Source: Paracoccus denitrificans
Lineage (GTDB): Bacteria > Pseudomonadota > Alphaproteobacteria > Rhodobacterales > Rhodobacteraceae
Assembly (NCBI GenBank): GCA_003240735.1
Contig: QFNE01000011.1
Location: forward strand, 1 to 64,000
Direction of reading: 5' to 3'
Length of the DNA: 64,000 nt
The notes below the pieces were generated by a model that saw nothing but the letters and a program-made list of their open reading frames with translations, had not been told where the DNA came from and searched no databases. Positions 34,650 through 44,054 of this stretch are shown here, one piece after another; within the stretch, counting starts at the first letter, position 1; each line of letters begins with the position of its first letter. Both the position numbers and the translations under genes were made by a program.

Positions 34650-36101
34650 ATGGTTTCTCGAGTCATTCCGGTCGACGATTTCGATCTGGTCATCTTTGGC
34701 GCCACCGGCGATCTGGCGCGGCGCAAGATTCTTCCGGGTCTGTTTCGCCGCTTTATCGCGGGACAGATGCCGCCCACGGCGCGGATCGTCGGCGCCGCGC
34801 GCAGTGATCTGGATAACGCGGCCTTTCGGGCCGAAGTCGCGGCGGCGATCACCGAATTCGACAAGCCCCGCGCTTCAGCCCCGGAGCTGCCGGCGTTTCT
34901 CGAACAGCTTCACTACGTCAAGGTGGACGCTACCGGGACCGAAGGATGGGAGCGGCTGGCGCAGGTGCTGCGGCCTGATGTTGTCCGTGCGGTCTATTTC
35001 TCGGTTGCGCCGTCGCTGTTTGGCGACCTGGCAGAGCGGCTGGCGCAGTACGGCATCGCAGATGATCATACCCGGATCGTCGTTGAAAAACCGTTCGGCA
35101 AGGATCTCGCCTCGGCCAAGGCGCTGAACGCGACGCTGGCGCGGCATTACGCGGAAGGGCAGATCTATCGCATTGACCATTATCTGGGCAAGGAAACCGT
35201 CCAGAACCTGATGGCCGTCCGTTTCGCCAATATCCTGTTCGAGCCACTTTGGAATGCGCAGTACGTCGATCATGTCCAGATCACCGTGTCCGAAATGGTG
35301 GGTGTGGGCGGGCGTGGCGCCTATTACGACAAGTCCGGTGCACTGCGCGACATGGTGCAGAACCACATGATGCAGCTGTTGTGTCTGACCGCGATGGAGC
35401 CGCCCTATCACTTCGACCCCGACGCCGTGCGGGATGAAAAGCTGAAGGTCATTCGCGCGTTGGAGCCGGTCTCGGCCGAGGAGATCGTGCGCGGTCAGTA
35501 TCAGGCGGATGAGGATACCGAAGGGTATCTGACCGACGTCGAGGACGCGACCTCTCGCACCGAAAGCTTTGTTGCGATGAAGGTGAAGATTTCGAACTGG
35601 CGCTGGCAGGGGACGCCGTTCTATCTGCGCACTGGCAAGCGCCTGCGTGCGCGGGTCAGCGAAATCGCGGTCGTCTTCAAGGAACCGCCGCATTCGATCT
35701 TTGACGACACCGACGACCCCCGCGCCAACGAGCTGGTCATCCGGCTTCAGCCCGATGAGGGGATGGACCTGAAGGTGATGATCAAGGAACCTGGTCCGGG
35801 CGGCATGCGCCTGATCCAGGTGCCACTGGACATGAGCTTTGCTGACGCGCTTGGCCCCGAGGGGGCCGACCTTCCGGACGCCTATGAGCGGCTGATCATG
35901 GACGTCATCCGCGGCAACCAGACCCTGTTCATGCGCGGCGATGAAGTCGAGGCCGCGTGGAGCTGGGCCGATCCCATCATTACCGCATGGGAAGATGGTA
36001 AGGCCAAACCCGAACCCTATGACCCCGGATCCAGCGGCCCGGACGAGGCGTTACGACTGCTGCATCGCGACGGACGCCGCTGGCGCGACATACGAGGGTA
36101 A
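34650..36101 (+). CDS. zwf: glucose-6-phosphate 1-dehydrogenase
   Basis: First enzyme of the Entner-Doudoroff and pentose phosphate routes: glucose-6-phosphate to 6-phosphogluconolactone with NADP+. 483 residues from the ATG at 34650 (AGGAA upstream). Motifs: nucleotide-binding LVIFGATGDLARRKI and the active-site RIDHYLGKE (residues ~172-181), plus the EKPFGKDLASAK stretch. It is followed within 7 nt by pgl and then pgi, a compact glucose-catabolic operon. Confidence 0.98.
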   Translation: MVSRVIPVDDFDLVIFGATGDLARRKILPGLFRRFIAGQMPPTARIVGAARSDLDNAAFRAEVAAAITEFDKPRASAPELPAFLEQLHYVKVDATGTEGWERLAQVLRPDVVRAVYFSVAPSLFGDLAERLAQYGIADDHTRIVVEKPFGKDLASAKALNATLARHYAEGQIYRIDHYLGKETVQNLMAVRFANILFEPLWNAQYVDHVQITVSEMVGVGGRGAYYDKSGALRDMVQNHMMQLLCLTAMEPPYHFDPDAVRDEKLKVIRALEPVSAEEIVRGQYQADEDTEGYLTDVEDATSRTESFVAMKVKISNWRWQGTPFYLRTGKRLRARVSEIAVVFKEPPHSIFDDTDDPRANELVIRLQPDEGMDLKVMIKEPGPGGMRLIQVPLDMSFADALGPEGADLPDAYERLIMDVIRGNQTLFMRGDEVEAAWSWADPIITAWEDGKAKPEPYDPGSSGPDEALRLLHRDGRRWRDIRG

Positions 36102-36108
36102 GGGCCAC

Positions 36109-36780
36109 ATGGATTTCGTCGATTATGCCGACCGGGAACTGCTGCTGCTGGAACTGGCGGGGCAGATCTCCAGCCAGTTGCGAGGAAATCTGCGCGCTGT
36201 GGGCAATGCGACCCTGACGCTGCCGGGCGGGTCGACCCCCGCGCCGCTGATCGACGCGCTGTCGGCCGCGCCGTTGGAATGGGGCCATGTGACCGTATTC
36301 CCGGGCGATGAACGGTGCCTGCCGCTTGATCACAACCGATCAAACTATCGCCTGATCCGGCGGCATCTGCTGGAAGGACCGGCGGCCGCCGCGCAGGTGA
36401 TTCCGCTGTTCGATCCCGCGGACGACACGTCCCCCGGCGCCGCGGCCGAGGCGGCGGCGCACCGCATCGACCCGCATCTGCCGATCACGGTCCTGCTGCT
36501 GGGTATGGGCACCGATATGCACACCGCCAGCATGTTCCCGAACGGCGTCGGTCTGGATCAGGCCTTGGCCGGGACGAAAACAGTCGTCGAGGTCGAGGCA
36601 CCTGACGGCGAACGTCGCCTGACGCTGACCGCGCCCACGTTGCGCGCGGCGCAGGCCATCCACCTGATGATCTTCGGCCGCGACAAGCGCGAGGCGTTCG
36701 AGCGTGCGGCGAGCCTTGATGCCGTCCAGGCCCCCATCCGCGCCGTCTGGCCGGAACTGATCGTCCACTGGGCGGAGTAG
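36109..36780 (+). CDS. pgl: 6-phosphogluconolactonase
   Basis: 223 residues from the ATG at 36109. Hydrolyses 6-phosphogluconolactone made by Zwf. DevB/SOL-type signature LTLPGGSTPAPLIDAL, then FPGDERCLPLDHNRSNY and the LLLGMGTDMHTASMFPN loop. In many homologues that last motif reads GxGxDGHxAS; here it is G-T-D-M-H-T-A-S, a small change. It lies between zwf and pgi with very short gaps. Confidence 0.95.
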   Translation: MDFVDYADRELLLLELAGQISSQLRGNLRAVGNATLTLPGGSTPAPLIDALSAAPLEWGHVTVFPGDERCLPLDHNRSNYRLIRRHLLEGPAAAAQVIPLFDPADDTSPGAAAEAAAHRIDPHLPITVLLLGMGTDMHTASMFPNGVGLDQALAGTKTVVEVEAPDGERRLTLTAPTLRAAQAIHLMIFGRDKREAFERAASLDAVQAPIRAVWPELIVHWAE

Positions 36781-36788
36781 GAGTGACC

Positions 36789-38405
36789 ATGCCAGCATCG
36801 AAAGCCGACTGGGCTGTCCTTGCCGATTATCGCCAAGATCACGCCGACACGCGGATCACCGACCTGTTTGACCAGAACCCTGAGCGGGCCGAGGTCTTTT
36901 CGACGAATGCCTGCGGGTTGGTGCTCGACTGGTCCAAGACCGCCATCGACACGACCGCGCGCGACCTGTTGCTGAACCTCGCAACCCCAGTGGTTTCGCG
37001 GCGCGAAGCGATGTTTTCAGGGGAACGGATCAACGAGACTGAGGGGCGCGCCGTTCTGCACACCGCCCTGCGTGACCGTGACGCACAGGTTCTAGTTGAC
37101 GGCAAGGATGTCATTCCAGATGTCCGCGCGACGCTCGAGCGGTGTTACGACTTCGCCGAGGCGGTGCGCGACGGACGCATCCAGGGGCAGGGGGGCAGCT
37201 ATACCGACGTCGTAAACATCGGGATCGGCGGGTCAGACCTAGGCCCCGTGATGGTCGTCAAGGCGCTGGCGCCATGGCATGACGGACCGCGCGTGCATTT
37301 CGTATCGAACGTCGACGGTGCGGACGTGCATGACACGTTGCTGGGGCTGGATCCGGCGCGGACGCTGGTGATCGTGGCGTCCAAGACCTTCACCACCATC
37401 GAGACGATGACCAACGCCGAAACCGTGCGCAAGTGGATGGCACGGGTCGTGCCTGACCCGGCCAGCCAGTTCGTCGCCGTTTCGACCGACCTTGAAAAGA
37501 CCTCGGCCTTCGGGATCGACCCCTCGCGCGTGTTCGGTTTCGAAGACTGGGTCGGCGGGCGTTACTCGGTCTGGGGTCCCATCGGGCTGTCCGTGATGCT
37601 GGCCGTCGGCCGGGCGAAGTTTGACGATTTTCTGGCCGGTGCCGCGGCGATGGACGACCATTTCCGCACGGCAGATCTGGCCGCGAACATGCCGGTAATG
37701 CTGGCGCTGGTCGGCATCTGGCACCACCAGATCTGCGGCTATCCCACGCGGGCAGTGCTGCCATACGACAACCGTCTGGTCCGGCTACCAGCCTATCTGC
37801 AGCAGTTGGAGATGGAATCGAACGGCAAAAGCGTTGCGATGGACGGGACCGATCTGACCCTGCCGTCCGGGCCCGTCGTCTGGGGTGAGCCGGGGACGAA
37901 CGGCCAACATGCGTTCTATCAGCTGATCCACCAAGGTACGGACGTCGTTCCGTGCGAATTCATCGTTGCCGCGCGGGGCCACGAGCCTGAGTTGGCGCAT
38001 CAGCACAAGCTGCTGATCGCCAATTGTCTCGCGCAAAGTCAGGCGCTGATGGTGGGGCGGTCGCTGGATGAGGCCAGAAAGATCGTCGCCGACAAGGGCT
38101 TCACCGGCGCAGAGTTGGACCGTCAGGCCCGTCACCGCGTCTTTCCGGGAAACCGTCCGTCCACGACCCTGCTGATTCCGGCGCTGAATCCCTATACTCT
38201 TGGTGCGATCATCGCGCTTTATGAACATCGCGTGTTTGTTGAAGGCGTCATTTTGGGGATCAACAGCTTTGATCAATGGGGCGTCGAGCTTGGGAAGGAA
38301 CTGGCAAAGAAGCTGGCCCCGCTTCTGGACGGCGAAACCCCTGACACACCCGAGGACGGGTCGACCCTCCGCCTGATCCAGCTGATCCGCGCGGATTGGG
38401 GCTAG
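36789..38405 (+). CDS. pgi: glucose-6-phosphate isomerase
   Basis: 538 residues; interconverts glucose-6-phosphate and fructose-6-phosphate. The ATG at 36789 has AGGAG at 5 nt; a GTG six bases earlier is unlikely. Signature regions: VNIGIGGSDLGPVMVVKAL (residues ~140-158), GGRYSVWGPIGLSV, MESNGKSV and the C-terminal GVELGKELAKKLAPLL. It completes the zwf-pgl-pgi operon, letting fructose-6-phosphate feed the Entner-Doudoroff pathway. Its stop overlaps the convergent hydrolase stop by 4 nt. Confidence 0.98.
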   Translation: MPASKADWAVLADYRQDHADTRITDLFDQNPERAEVFSTNACGLVLDWSKTAIDTTARDLLLNLATPVVSRREAMFSGERINETEGRAVLHTALRDRDAQVLVDGKDVIPDVRATLERCYDFAEAVRDGRIQGQGGSYTDVVNIGIGGSDLGPVMVVKALAPWHDGPRVHFVSNVDGADVHDTLLGLDPARTLVIVASKTFTTIETMTNAETVRKWMARVVPDPASQFVAVSTDLEKTSAFGIDPSRVFGFEDWVGGRYSVWGPIGLSVMLAVGRAKFDDFLAGAAAMDDHFRTADLAANMPVMLALVGIWHHQICGYPTRAVLPYDNRLVRLPAYLQQLEMESNGKSVAMDGTDLTLPSGPVVWGEPGTNGQHAFYQLIHQGTDVVPCEFIVAARGHEPELAHQHKLLIANCLAQSQALMVGRSLDEARKIVADKGFTGAELDRQARHRVFPGNRPSTTLLIPALNPYTLGAIIALYEHRVFVEGVILGINSFDQWGVELGKELAKKLAPLLDGETPDTPEDGSTLRLIQLIRADWG

Positions 38406-39340
38406 GCTGTGAAATGCGCCAGAATCGCGTTCATGGTTCTGGCGCGCAGGTCGGGCAGCTCGAACAGCGGTTCGTGCAGGCATCCCGAAAGCTCCAGCAG
38501 ACGCGCGCCGTCCCAGTCGGATACACGTTGCCTGATCGCGACGGTAGAAACGATCCGGTCCTGATCGCCCAGTATCGTCAGCATCGGTTGTTCGGGTGAC
38601 GGGCGCGCCGCCAGCCGGGTGCATTCGCGCAAGGCGGCGTTGACCCACGACCAGCTTGCGCCCCCGATGGTCAGGTCAGGCCATGCGTCGGCTTCGGCCA
38701 CCAGTCGCCCCCATGCCTGCGCATCGGACGTCAGTAGATTGCCGCGAAACGGTGCGTCCAGGACCCAAGTTCCGCGTCCGCCCGTGCGAATGGCCGGATT
38801 GCCGCCGCGACCCAGCCGCGCCGCCGTACCCGTCAGGCCAGAGGCCAATCGGGCGGGGAAGGGTTCGTGCCGGATGCCCCACATGGGCGCCGTAAACGCC
38901 ACGCGCGACATCGGCAGCCCGCCATCAAGTGCGGCCAGCGCAATCGCGCCGCCCATCGAATGGGCCAGAAGATGCCACGGGCGCGGCAATTCCAAACGCT
39001 GTGCGGCGACCAGCATTTCGACGACGTCAGTCTGGTAATCGGCGAAATCGACGATGTGTCCGGGGCGCGGGTCGCTTTGCAGGCGATCCGACATGCCCTG
39101 ACCGCGCCAATCGATGGACAGCACGTCAAAGCCGTTATTCGCCAGATGGTCGCCAACGACCGCGTATTTTTCGATGTATTCGGTGCGGCCAGTGAACAGG
39201 AAAACCGTCCCCCGCGACCGCTCGGCCGGCCAGTGAGCCAGCCGCAGGCGCAACCCGTCTTCGGATTGCACCCAGAATGCACGGGCAGGCGCCGGACCGT
39301 CGCCCGGCAGGCGATGGAACGGCGCCTGTTCCAGGATCAT
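38402..39340 (-). CDS. alpha/beta hydrolase (lysophospholipase/monoacylglycerol lipase-like)
   Basis: 312 residues. Hydrolase_4/PldB-like pattern: GTVFLFTGRTEYIEKY, SIDWRGQGMSDR, nucleophile elbow LLAHSMGGAIAL (Ser ~130), acid in ILGDQDRIVS and His in LSGCLHEPLFE. The triad looks complete. The substrate is presumably a lysolipid or monoacylglycerol. It is coupled by ATGA to the upstream SCP2 gene. Confidence 0.9.
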   Translation of the reverse strand: MILEQAPFHRLPGDGPAPARAFWVQSEDGLRLRLAHWPAERSRGTVFLFTGRTEYIEKYAVVGDHLANNGFDVLSIDWRGQGMSDRLQSDPRPGHIVDFADYQTDVVEMLVAAQRLELPRPWHLLAHSMGGAIALAALDGGLPMSRVAFTAPMWGIRHEPFPARLASGLTGTAARLGRGGNPAIRTGGRGTWVLDAPFRGNLLTSDAQAWGRLVAEADAWPDLTIGGASWSWVNAALRECTRLAARPSPEQPMLTILGDQDRIVSTVAIRQRVSDWDGARLLELSGCLHEPLFELPDLRARTMNAILAHFTA

Positions 39341-39621
39341 GACAGGGCCGAAGCCAGTTTCATTGCCGTCCCCATCGAGCCGTCCAGTTTCAGCTTGCCG
39401 GACATATAGGCCATCGTCGGGTTCACGTCACCGTTGATGATGCCTTCGAACGTTTCACGGTTTGCGGTCAGGGTGACGTCAGCAGGCTCGTCGCCTTCGC
39501 GCACGCCGGCCTGATCGATCATGATGGCGCCTTCGCCTTCGATCACGAACTTGGCGGTGTCGTCAAAAGACCCGATCTTCTTCTTCAGCGCCTCGACCGC
39601 GCCTTCGACCACTTTGCTCAT
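39337..39621 (-). CDS. SCP2 sterol-binding domain protein
   Basis: 94 residues, a single SCP2 domain: FVIEGEGAIMIDQAGVREGD, then DVTLTANRETFEGIINGDVN and the C-terminal YMSGKLKLDGSMGTAMKLA. Such proteins bind lipids or acyl-CoA. Pairing with a lysophospholipase-like gene by a 4-nt overlap suggests delivery or sequestration of a lipid substrate, which is inferred. Confidence 0.93.
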   Translation of the reverse strand: MSKVVEGAVEALKKKIGSFDDTAKFVIEGEGAIMIDQAGVREGDEPADVTLTANRETFEGIINGDVNPTMAYMSGKLKLDGSMGTAMKLASALS

Positions 39622-39672
39622 CCGGACTCTCCCATCCTGCTTTCACTGGCGCAGCGGCCTGTGATTGATTAC

Positions 39673-40245
39673 ATGACCCATATGCACGCCGCCGCCCCTC
39701 GGTTCCAGTTTGTCGTTGCGACAATCCTTTGCATTTTCGCTGGTGCGCCGGGTGCCACCGCGGAAACGCCGCAGGAAATGGACACGCTTTTCGCTGAACT
39801 GGCGCAGCCCGAAGGGGACGCGTGGCAGGCCGCCGAAAGCGATATCATCCGCATCTGGTCGCGCAGTGGATCGGCGTCGGCGGATTACCTGCTGAAACGG
39901 GGCGAGGCGGCGATCGATCAGGGCGATTTCGGCGCGGCGATCGGTCATCTGACCGCGCTGACCGACCACGCGCCCGACTTTGCCGAAGGCTATGCCATGC
40001 GCGCGGCAGCGTTCTATCTGCGCGGAGAGTTCGGTCCGGCGATGTCGGATTTTTCCACCACGCTGCGGCTTGAACCCCGTCACTGGCCCGCGATGACCCA
40101 GTTGGCCACGATGCTGGAAGAAATGGATCAGGACGACCGCGCCGCCGAAGCCTATCGCCAAAGCCTGACGATCAATCCCCACCAACAGGACGCCTATGAC
40201 GGCCTTGCCCGGTTGGAGCAGGAGATGAGCGGGATCGGCATCTGA
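39673..40245 (+). CDS. exported tetratricopeptide repeat protein
   Basis: 190 residues from the ATG at 39673 (another ATG at 39682). An N-terminal signal peptide (FVVATILCIFAGAPGATA) points to the periplasm. Three TPR units follow (about residues 70-170: LLKRGEAAIDQGDFGAAIGH, YAMRAAAFYLRGEFGPAMSD, DRAAEAYRQSLTINPHQQDAYD). It is a scaffold for protein contacts; partners are unknown. Its stop overlaps the helicase start (TGATG), although a periplasmic TPR protein and an RNA helicase have no obvious joint role. Confidence 0.9.
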   Translation: MTHMHAAAPRFQFVVATILCIFAGAPGATAETPQEMDTLFAELAQPEGDAWQAAESDIIRIWSRSGSASADYLLKRGEAAIDQGDFGAAIGHLTALTDHAPDFAEGYAMRAAAFYLRGEFGPAMSDFSTTLRLEPRHWPAMTQLATMLEEMDQDDRAAEAYRQSLTINPHQQDAYDGLARLEQEMSGIGI

Positions 40246-43223
40246 TGGCGGGGCGCATCACGGCCGTTTTGGGCCCGACCAATACCGGCAAGACGCATTA
40301 CGCGATCGAACGGATGCTGGCGCACCGCACCGGGGTCATCGGCCTGCCGCTGCGTCTGCTGGCGCGCGAGGTTTATGACCGCATCGTCAAGGCGCGCGGA
40401 CCATCGGTCGTGGCGCTGGTCACCGGCGAAGAGCGGATCGTGCCAGAACGCGCCGCCTATTGGGTCGCGACCACCGAAGCGATGCCAGAGGTCATGGCCG
40501 ATTTCGTCGCCATTGATGAAATCCAGCTTTGCGCGGACCCCGACCGCGGCCACGTCTTCACCGACCGCCTGCTGCACCGGCGCGGCCTGCACGAGACGTT
40601 GTTTCTGGGGTCGTCCACCATGCGCCCAGCCATCGCGGCGCTGGTCCCAGAGGCGCAGTTCATGCGCCGCGAACGGTTCTCCACGCTCAGCTGGGCGGGG
40701 TCACGCAAGATCAGCCGGATGCCGACGCGGTCGGCCATCGTCGGGTTCTCGGTCGAAGATGTCTACGCCACGGCCGAGCTGATCCGCCGCCAGAAAGGCG
40801 GCTGTGCCGTCGTGATGGGGGCGCTGAGCCCCCGGACACGGAACGCGCAGGTCGCCATGTATCAGGCCGGAGAGGTCGATTATCTGGCCGCGACAGACGC
40901 CATCGGGATGGGTCTGAACCTCGACATCCGGCATGTGGCGTTCGAGGCCACGCATAAATTCGACGGACGCCGCGTCCGCCCGCTTTTCCCGCATGAGCTG
41001 GGGCAGATCGCGGGGCGCGCCGGTCGTCATACGGAATCCGGCACGTTCGGCGTGACCGGGGACGCCGAGCCGTTGGATGAGGGACTGATCGACGCCATCG
41101 AAAACCACCGGTTTCAGCCGATCAGCCGCCTTGTGTGGCGCAACTCGGCGCTGGAATTCGGGACGGTGGACCGGCTTTTGCAGTCGCTCGAGGCGCCTTC
41201 CGGGAACGAATGGCTGGGCAAGGGGCGCGAGGCCGACGACATTTCGGCGCTGAAGATTTTGCGCGACCAGCCCGACGTGCGTGACCGGCTGGTGCATCCG
41301 CGTGATGTGCGCCTGTTGTGGGACGTCTGCCGTGTGCCGGATTTCCGCTCGATCTCGACCGCTGAACACACGACGCTTCTGTCCCGGGTGTTCGGGTTCC
41401 TGCAGGAGGGCGGCATCCCGACCGAGTGGTTGGAGCGCGCCATTGCTCGCATCGACAAACCGGCGGGCGACATCGACACCCTCAGCAAGCGGCTTTCCTT
41501 CATCCGCACGTGGACATATGTGGCGCAGCGCAGCGGATGGGTGCAGGATGAAGCCCATTGGCGAGACGAGACCCGCGCGGTAGAAGATCGTTTGTCGGAT
41601 GCGTTGCATGCGGCATTGACGCAAAGATTCGTGGACCGGCGCACATCCGTATTGCTGCGCCGGCTCAAGCAGAAGGAGAGCCTGGTGGCCGAGGTGAACG
41701 ACAAGGGCGAAGTGACGGTTGAGGGCGAATTCGCCGGACGCCTGGAAGGTTTCCGTTTCCGGACCGACCCTTCGGCCACGGGGGATGAAGCCAAGATGCT
41801 GACCCGCGCCAGTTACGAGGCGCTGCGCCCGGAATTCCACCTGCGCGCCGACCGGTTCTATAACGCGCCCGACACCGAGCTGGACTTCACGGAGCAGGGT
41901 GGCCTGATGTGGGGCAGTTCTGCCGTGGGCAAGCTGGTCAAGGGCAGCGATGCGCTGAAACCCGGCGTTGAGCCGTTCGTCGACGAAGAGGCCGGGCCCG
42001 AGATTGCCGAAAAAGTGCGCCGTCGGTTGCAGCATTTCATCGACCGCAAGATTGCCGCCGGGTTCGAACCTCTGACGTCGCTTCGCGATGACGAAACGCT
42101 GACCGGGCTGGCCCGTGGCATCGCCTTCCGTCTGGTCGAGGCGCTGGGGATTCTGCCGCGCGAAGGCGTGGCGTCCGAGATCAAGGAACTTGATCAGGAA
42201 TCCCGCGGCTTTCTGCGCAAGCATGGCGTTCGGTTCGGACAGTACACGATCTTTCTGCCGGCCCTGCTGAAACCCGCCCCGACGCGGCTGCGGCTTGTGC
42301 TGTCGTCGCTGTGGGACGGTCTGGCCGAGTTTCCCGAAAGCCCGCCCCCGGGTCTGGTGACGATTCCGAATATCACCGACGTGCCGCGCGGCTATTACAC
42401 CCTGTCAGGCTATCACCCGGCGGGTGAGCGGGCGATCCGCATCGACATGCTGGAACGGCTGGCCGATCTGCTGCGCGGTCAGGACAGCCGCGGCGGGTTT
42501 GAAGCGACGCCAGACATGCTGTCGATCACTGGCATGACGCTGGAACAGTTTGCCGACCTGATGGCGGGGCTGGGCTATCGCGGCGAAAAGGGCGAACGTC
42601 CGAAGGCACGCCCTGCCGTTGCGGCCCCGGTCGTGGCGGAAGAACCGACCGAAGAGCCGGCAGCCGACGTCACTGCGCCGATGACCGAAGAAGAAAGCGT
42701 TCTGGCCGCCGAAACCCGCGCCAAGTGGGAGGCTGAGCAGGCCGAGCGTCGCGCGGCCGAGGCCGCCGTGGCGGCTGCGGCAGGTGGGGAAGACGGCCCC
42801 GTCGCCGCGGCCGAGGGCGTGGATCAGGCTGATGCGCCGGTTGAGACCGAAGTGTTCTACAGCTTTACGTGGGCCCCGCGTCCGCGCGCACCGCGTCGTG
42901 ATGCGGAAGGCGGGCAGGGCCGCGCGGGTGGCCAGCGCCGCGGCGGTGGCAACCGCAATGCGCCAGAGGCCGGTGGCGAAGCAGGTGCGCAGGCGCAACC
43001 GTCGAATGGTCGGCCGAACCGCGACAATCGTCGTCGCGACGATGCGCCGCAGGGCGAAGGCCGGGGCAAGAACTTCAAGGGCGGCAAGGGCGGTGGCAAG
43101 CCGGGTAAGGGCGGCAAGCCCGACCAGAAGCGCAGCTTCGAGGCGCATCCCCCGAAACGCGACAAGCCGATCGATCCGGACAACCCGTTCGCCGTTCTGG
43201 CCGCGCTGAAGAACAAGTCTTGA
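40245..43223 (+). CDS. Suv3-like superfamily 2 RNA helicase with Arg/Gly-rich tail
   Basis: 992 residues. Helicase core (residues ~1-340): Walker A GPTNTGKTHYAIERM, motif II region AIDEIQLCADPDRGHVF, motif VI QIAGRAGRHTESGTFGV. This GPTNTGKT form is the mark of mitochondrial Suv3 and its alphaproteobacterial relatives. A long middle region follows, then from ~residue 780 an Ala/Glu-rich segment and a basic, Gly/Arg-rich, probably disordered tail (RAGGQRRGGGNRNAPE; GKGGKPGKGGKPDQK) likely to bind RNA. The S4-domain gene and fdxA follow, a neighbourhood conserved in alphaproteobacteria. Confidence 0.93.
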   Translation: MAGRITAVLGPTNTGKTHYAIERMLAHRTGVIGLPLRLLAREVYDRIVKARGPSVVALVTGEERIVPERAAYWVATTEAMPEVMADFVAIDEIQLCADPDRGHVFTDRLLHRRGLHETLFLGSSTMRPAIAALVPEAQFMRRERFSTLSWAGSRKISRMPTRSAIVGFSVEDVYATAELIRRQKGGCAVVMGALSPRTRNAQVAMYQAGEVDYLAATDAIGMGLNLDIRHVAFEATHKFDGRRVRPLFPHELGQIAGRAGRHTESGTFGVTGDAEPLDEGLIDAIENHRFQPISRLVWRNSALEFGTVDRLLQSLEAPSGNEWLGKGREADDISALKILRDQPDVRDRLVHPRDVRLLWDVCRVPDFRSISTAEHTTLLSRVFGFLQEGGIPTEWLERAIARIDKPAGDIDTLSKRLSFIRTWTYVAQRSGWVQDEAHWRDETRAVEDRLSDALHAALTQRFVDRRTSVLLRRLKQKESLVAEVNDKGEVTVEGEFAGRLEGFRFRTDPSATGDEAKMLTRASYEALRPEFHLRADRFYNAPDTELDFTEQGGLMWGSSAVGKLVKGSDALKPGVEPFVDEEAGPEIAEKVRRRLQHFIDRKIAAGFEPLTSLRDDETLTGLARGIAFRLVEALGILPREGVASEIKELDQESRGFLRKHGVRFGQYTIFLPALLKPAPTRLRLVLSSLWDGLAEFPESPPPGLVTIPNITDVPRGYYTLSGYHPAGERAIRIDMLERLADLLRGQDSRGGFEATPDMLSITGMTLEQFADLMAGLGYRGEKGERPKARPAVAAPVVAEEPTEEPAADVTAPMTEEESVLAAETRAKWEAEQAERRAAEAAVAAAAGGEDGPVAAAEGVDQADAPVETEVFYSFTWAPRPRAPRRDAEGGQGRAGGQRRGGGNRNAPEAGGEAGAQAQPSNGRPNRDNRRRDDAPQGEGRGKNFKGGKGGGKPGKGGKPDQKRSFEAHPPKRDKPIDPDNPFAVLAALKNKS

Positions 43224-43254
43224 TCGCCGGGGCACGCGCCTCTGTGCGGGGCTG

Positions 43255-43584
43255 ATGGCACGCAGCAAGGACAGGATGGACGAACCGGTCGACGGTCCGA
43301 TCCGTCTGGACCGCTGGCTGTGTCACGCGCGTCTTTTCAAGACGCGCACCTTGGCCGCGACACGTATCGAAGGCGGCGGCATCCGTCTGAACGGCGCCCC
43401 CTGCCGCAAACCGGGCCACGTCGTCCGACCCGGCGACGTGGTGACCGTCTCAGCCGGGGGGCAGGTTCGCAGCCTGCGGGTTCTGGCGCCCGGCGAACGC
43501 CGCGGTCCCGCCACCGAGGCCCGCACACTCTACGATGACCTGACTGCGGGAAGCGCGGAGACGCTGCCACAGTCGGACGAATAG
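43255..43584 (+). CDS. S4-domain RNA-binding protein (Hsp15-like)
   Basis: 109 residues. The S4 fold begins IRLDRWLCHARLFKTRTLAA and continues with GGGIRLNGAPCRKPGHVVRPGDVV, the HslR/Hsp15 pattern. E. coli Hsp15 rescues stalled 50S-peptidyl-tRNA complexes. The C-terminal part is short and acidic (TAGSAETLPQSDE). It lies 31 nt after the Suv3-like helicase, suggesting a joint RNA/ribosome quality role. Confidence 0.92.
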   Translation: MARSKDRMDEPVDGPIRLDRWLCHARLFKTRTLAATRIEGGGIRLNGAPCRKPGHVVRPGDVVTVSAGGQVRSLRVLAPGERRGPATEARTLYDDLTAGSAETLPQSDE

Positions 43585-43609
43585 CCGCTATGTCATGGTG
43601 GCGTGACGC

Positions 43610-43638
43610 TTGAAGTGTCGCGCACGAAGGTCTAGGTC
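43610..43638 (+). promoter_or_regulatory. candidate fdxA promoter
   Basis: TTGAAG (43610-43615), 17-nt spacer, TAGGTC (43633-43638), 33 nt before the fdxA start. Moderate match. Confidence 0.35.
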
Positions 43639-43671
43639 AACCGGCGCAATGCCTTAGCCAAGGACCGGACA

Positions 43672-44010
43672 ATGACGTATGTCGTGACTGACAACTGCAT
43701 CATGTGCAAATACACTGATTGCGTGGAAGTCTGTCCGGTGGATTGCTTCTACGAGGGTGAGAACACGCTGGTGATCCATCCCGACGAATGCATCGATTGC
43801 GGTGTCTGTGAGCCTGAATGCCCGGCTGACGCCATTCGCCCGGATACCGAGCCGAACATGGAAGACTGGGTTGAATTCAACCGCAAGTATTCCGAGCAAT
43901 GGCCGGTCATCACGCGCAAGAAAGACCCGATGCCCGAGGCCAAGGATATGGACGGCCAGCCAGACAAGCTGGAGAAATACTTCTCTCCGCTGCCCGGCGA
44001 AGGCGATTGA
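43672..44010 (+). CDS. fdxA: 7Fe ferredoxin FdxA
   Basis: 112 residues. Two cluster motifs near the N terminus: CIMCKYTDCVEVCPVDCF and CIDCGVCEPECP. The spacing is that of [3Fe-4S][4Fe-4S] seven-iron ferredoxins, as in Azotobacter FdI. The C-terminal half (VEFNRKYSEQWPVITRKKDP) is typical of the alphaproteobacterial form. It is a low-potential electron carrier with unknown partner. It ends at its own intrinsic terminator. Confidence 0.96.
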   Translation: MTYVVTDNCIMCKYTDCVEVCPVDCFYEGENTLVIHPDECIDCGVCEPECPADAIRPDTEPNMEDWVEFNRKYSEQWPVITRKKDPMPEAKDMDGQPDKLEKYFSPLPGEGD

Positions 44011-44026
44011 GCCAAGGATATAATAC

Positions 44027-44053
44027 GGCCCGTCCGGTGCGACGGGCCTTTTT
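44027..44053 (+). terminator. fdxA intrinsic terminator
   Basis: 8-bp GC stem (44027-44034 with 44041-44048), 6-nt loop, then TTTTT (44049-44053). It is 17 nt after the fdxA stop and nearly abuts the convergent TPM gene. Confidence 0.85.
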
Positions 44054-44054
44054 G

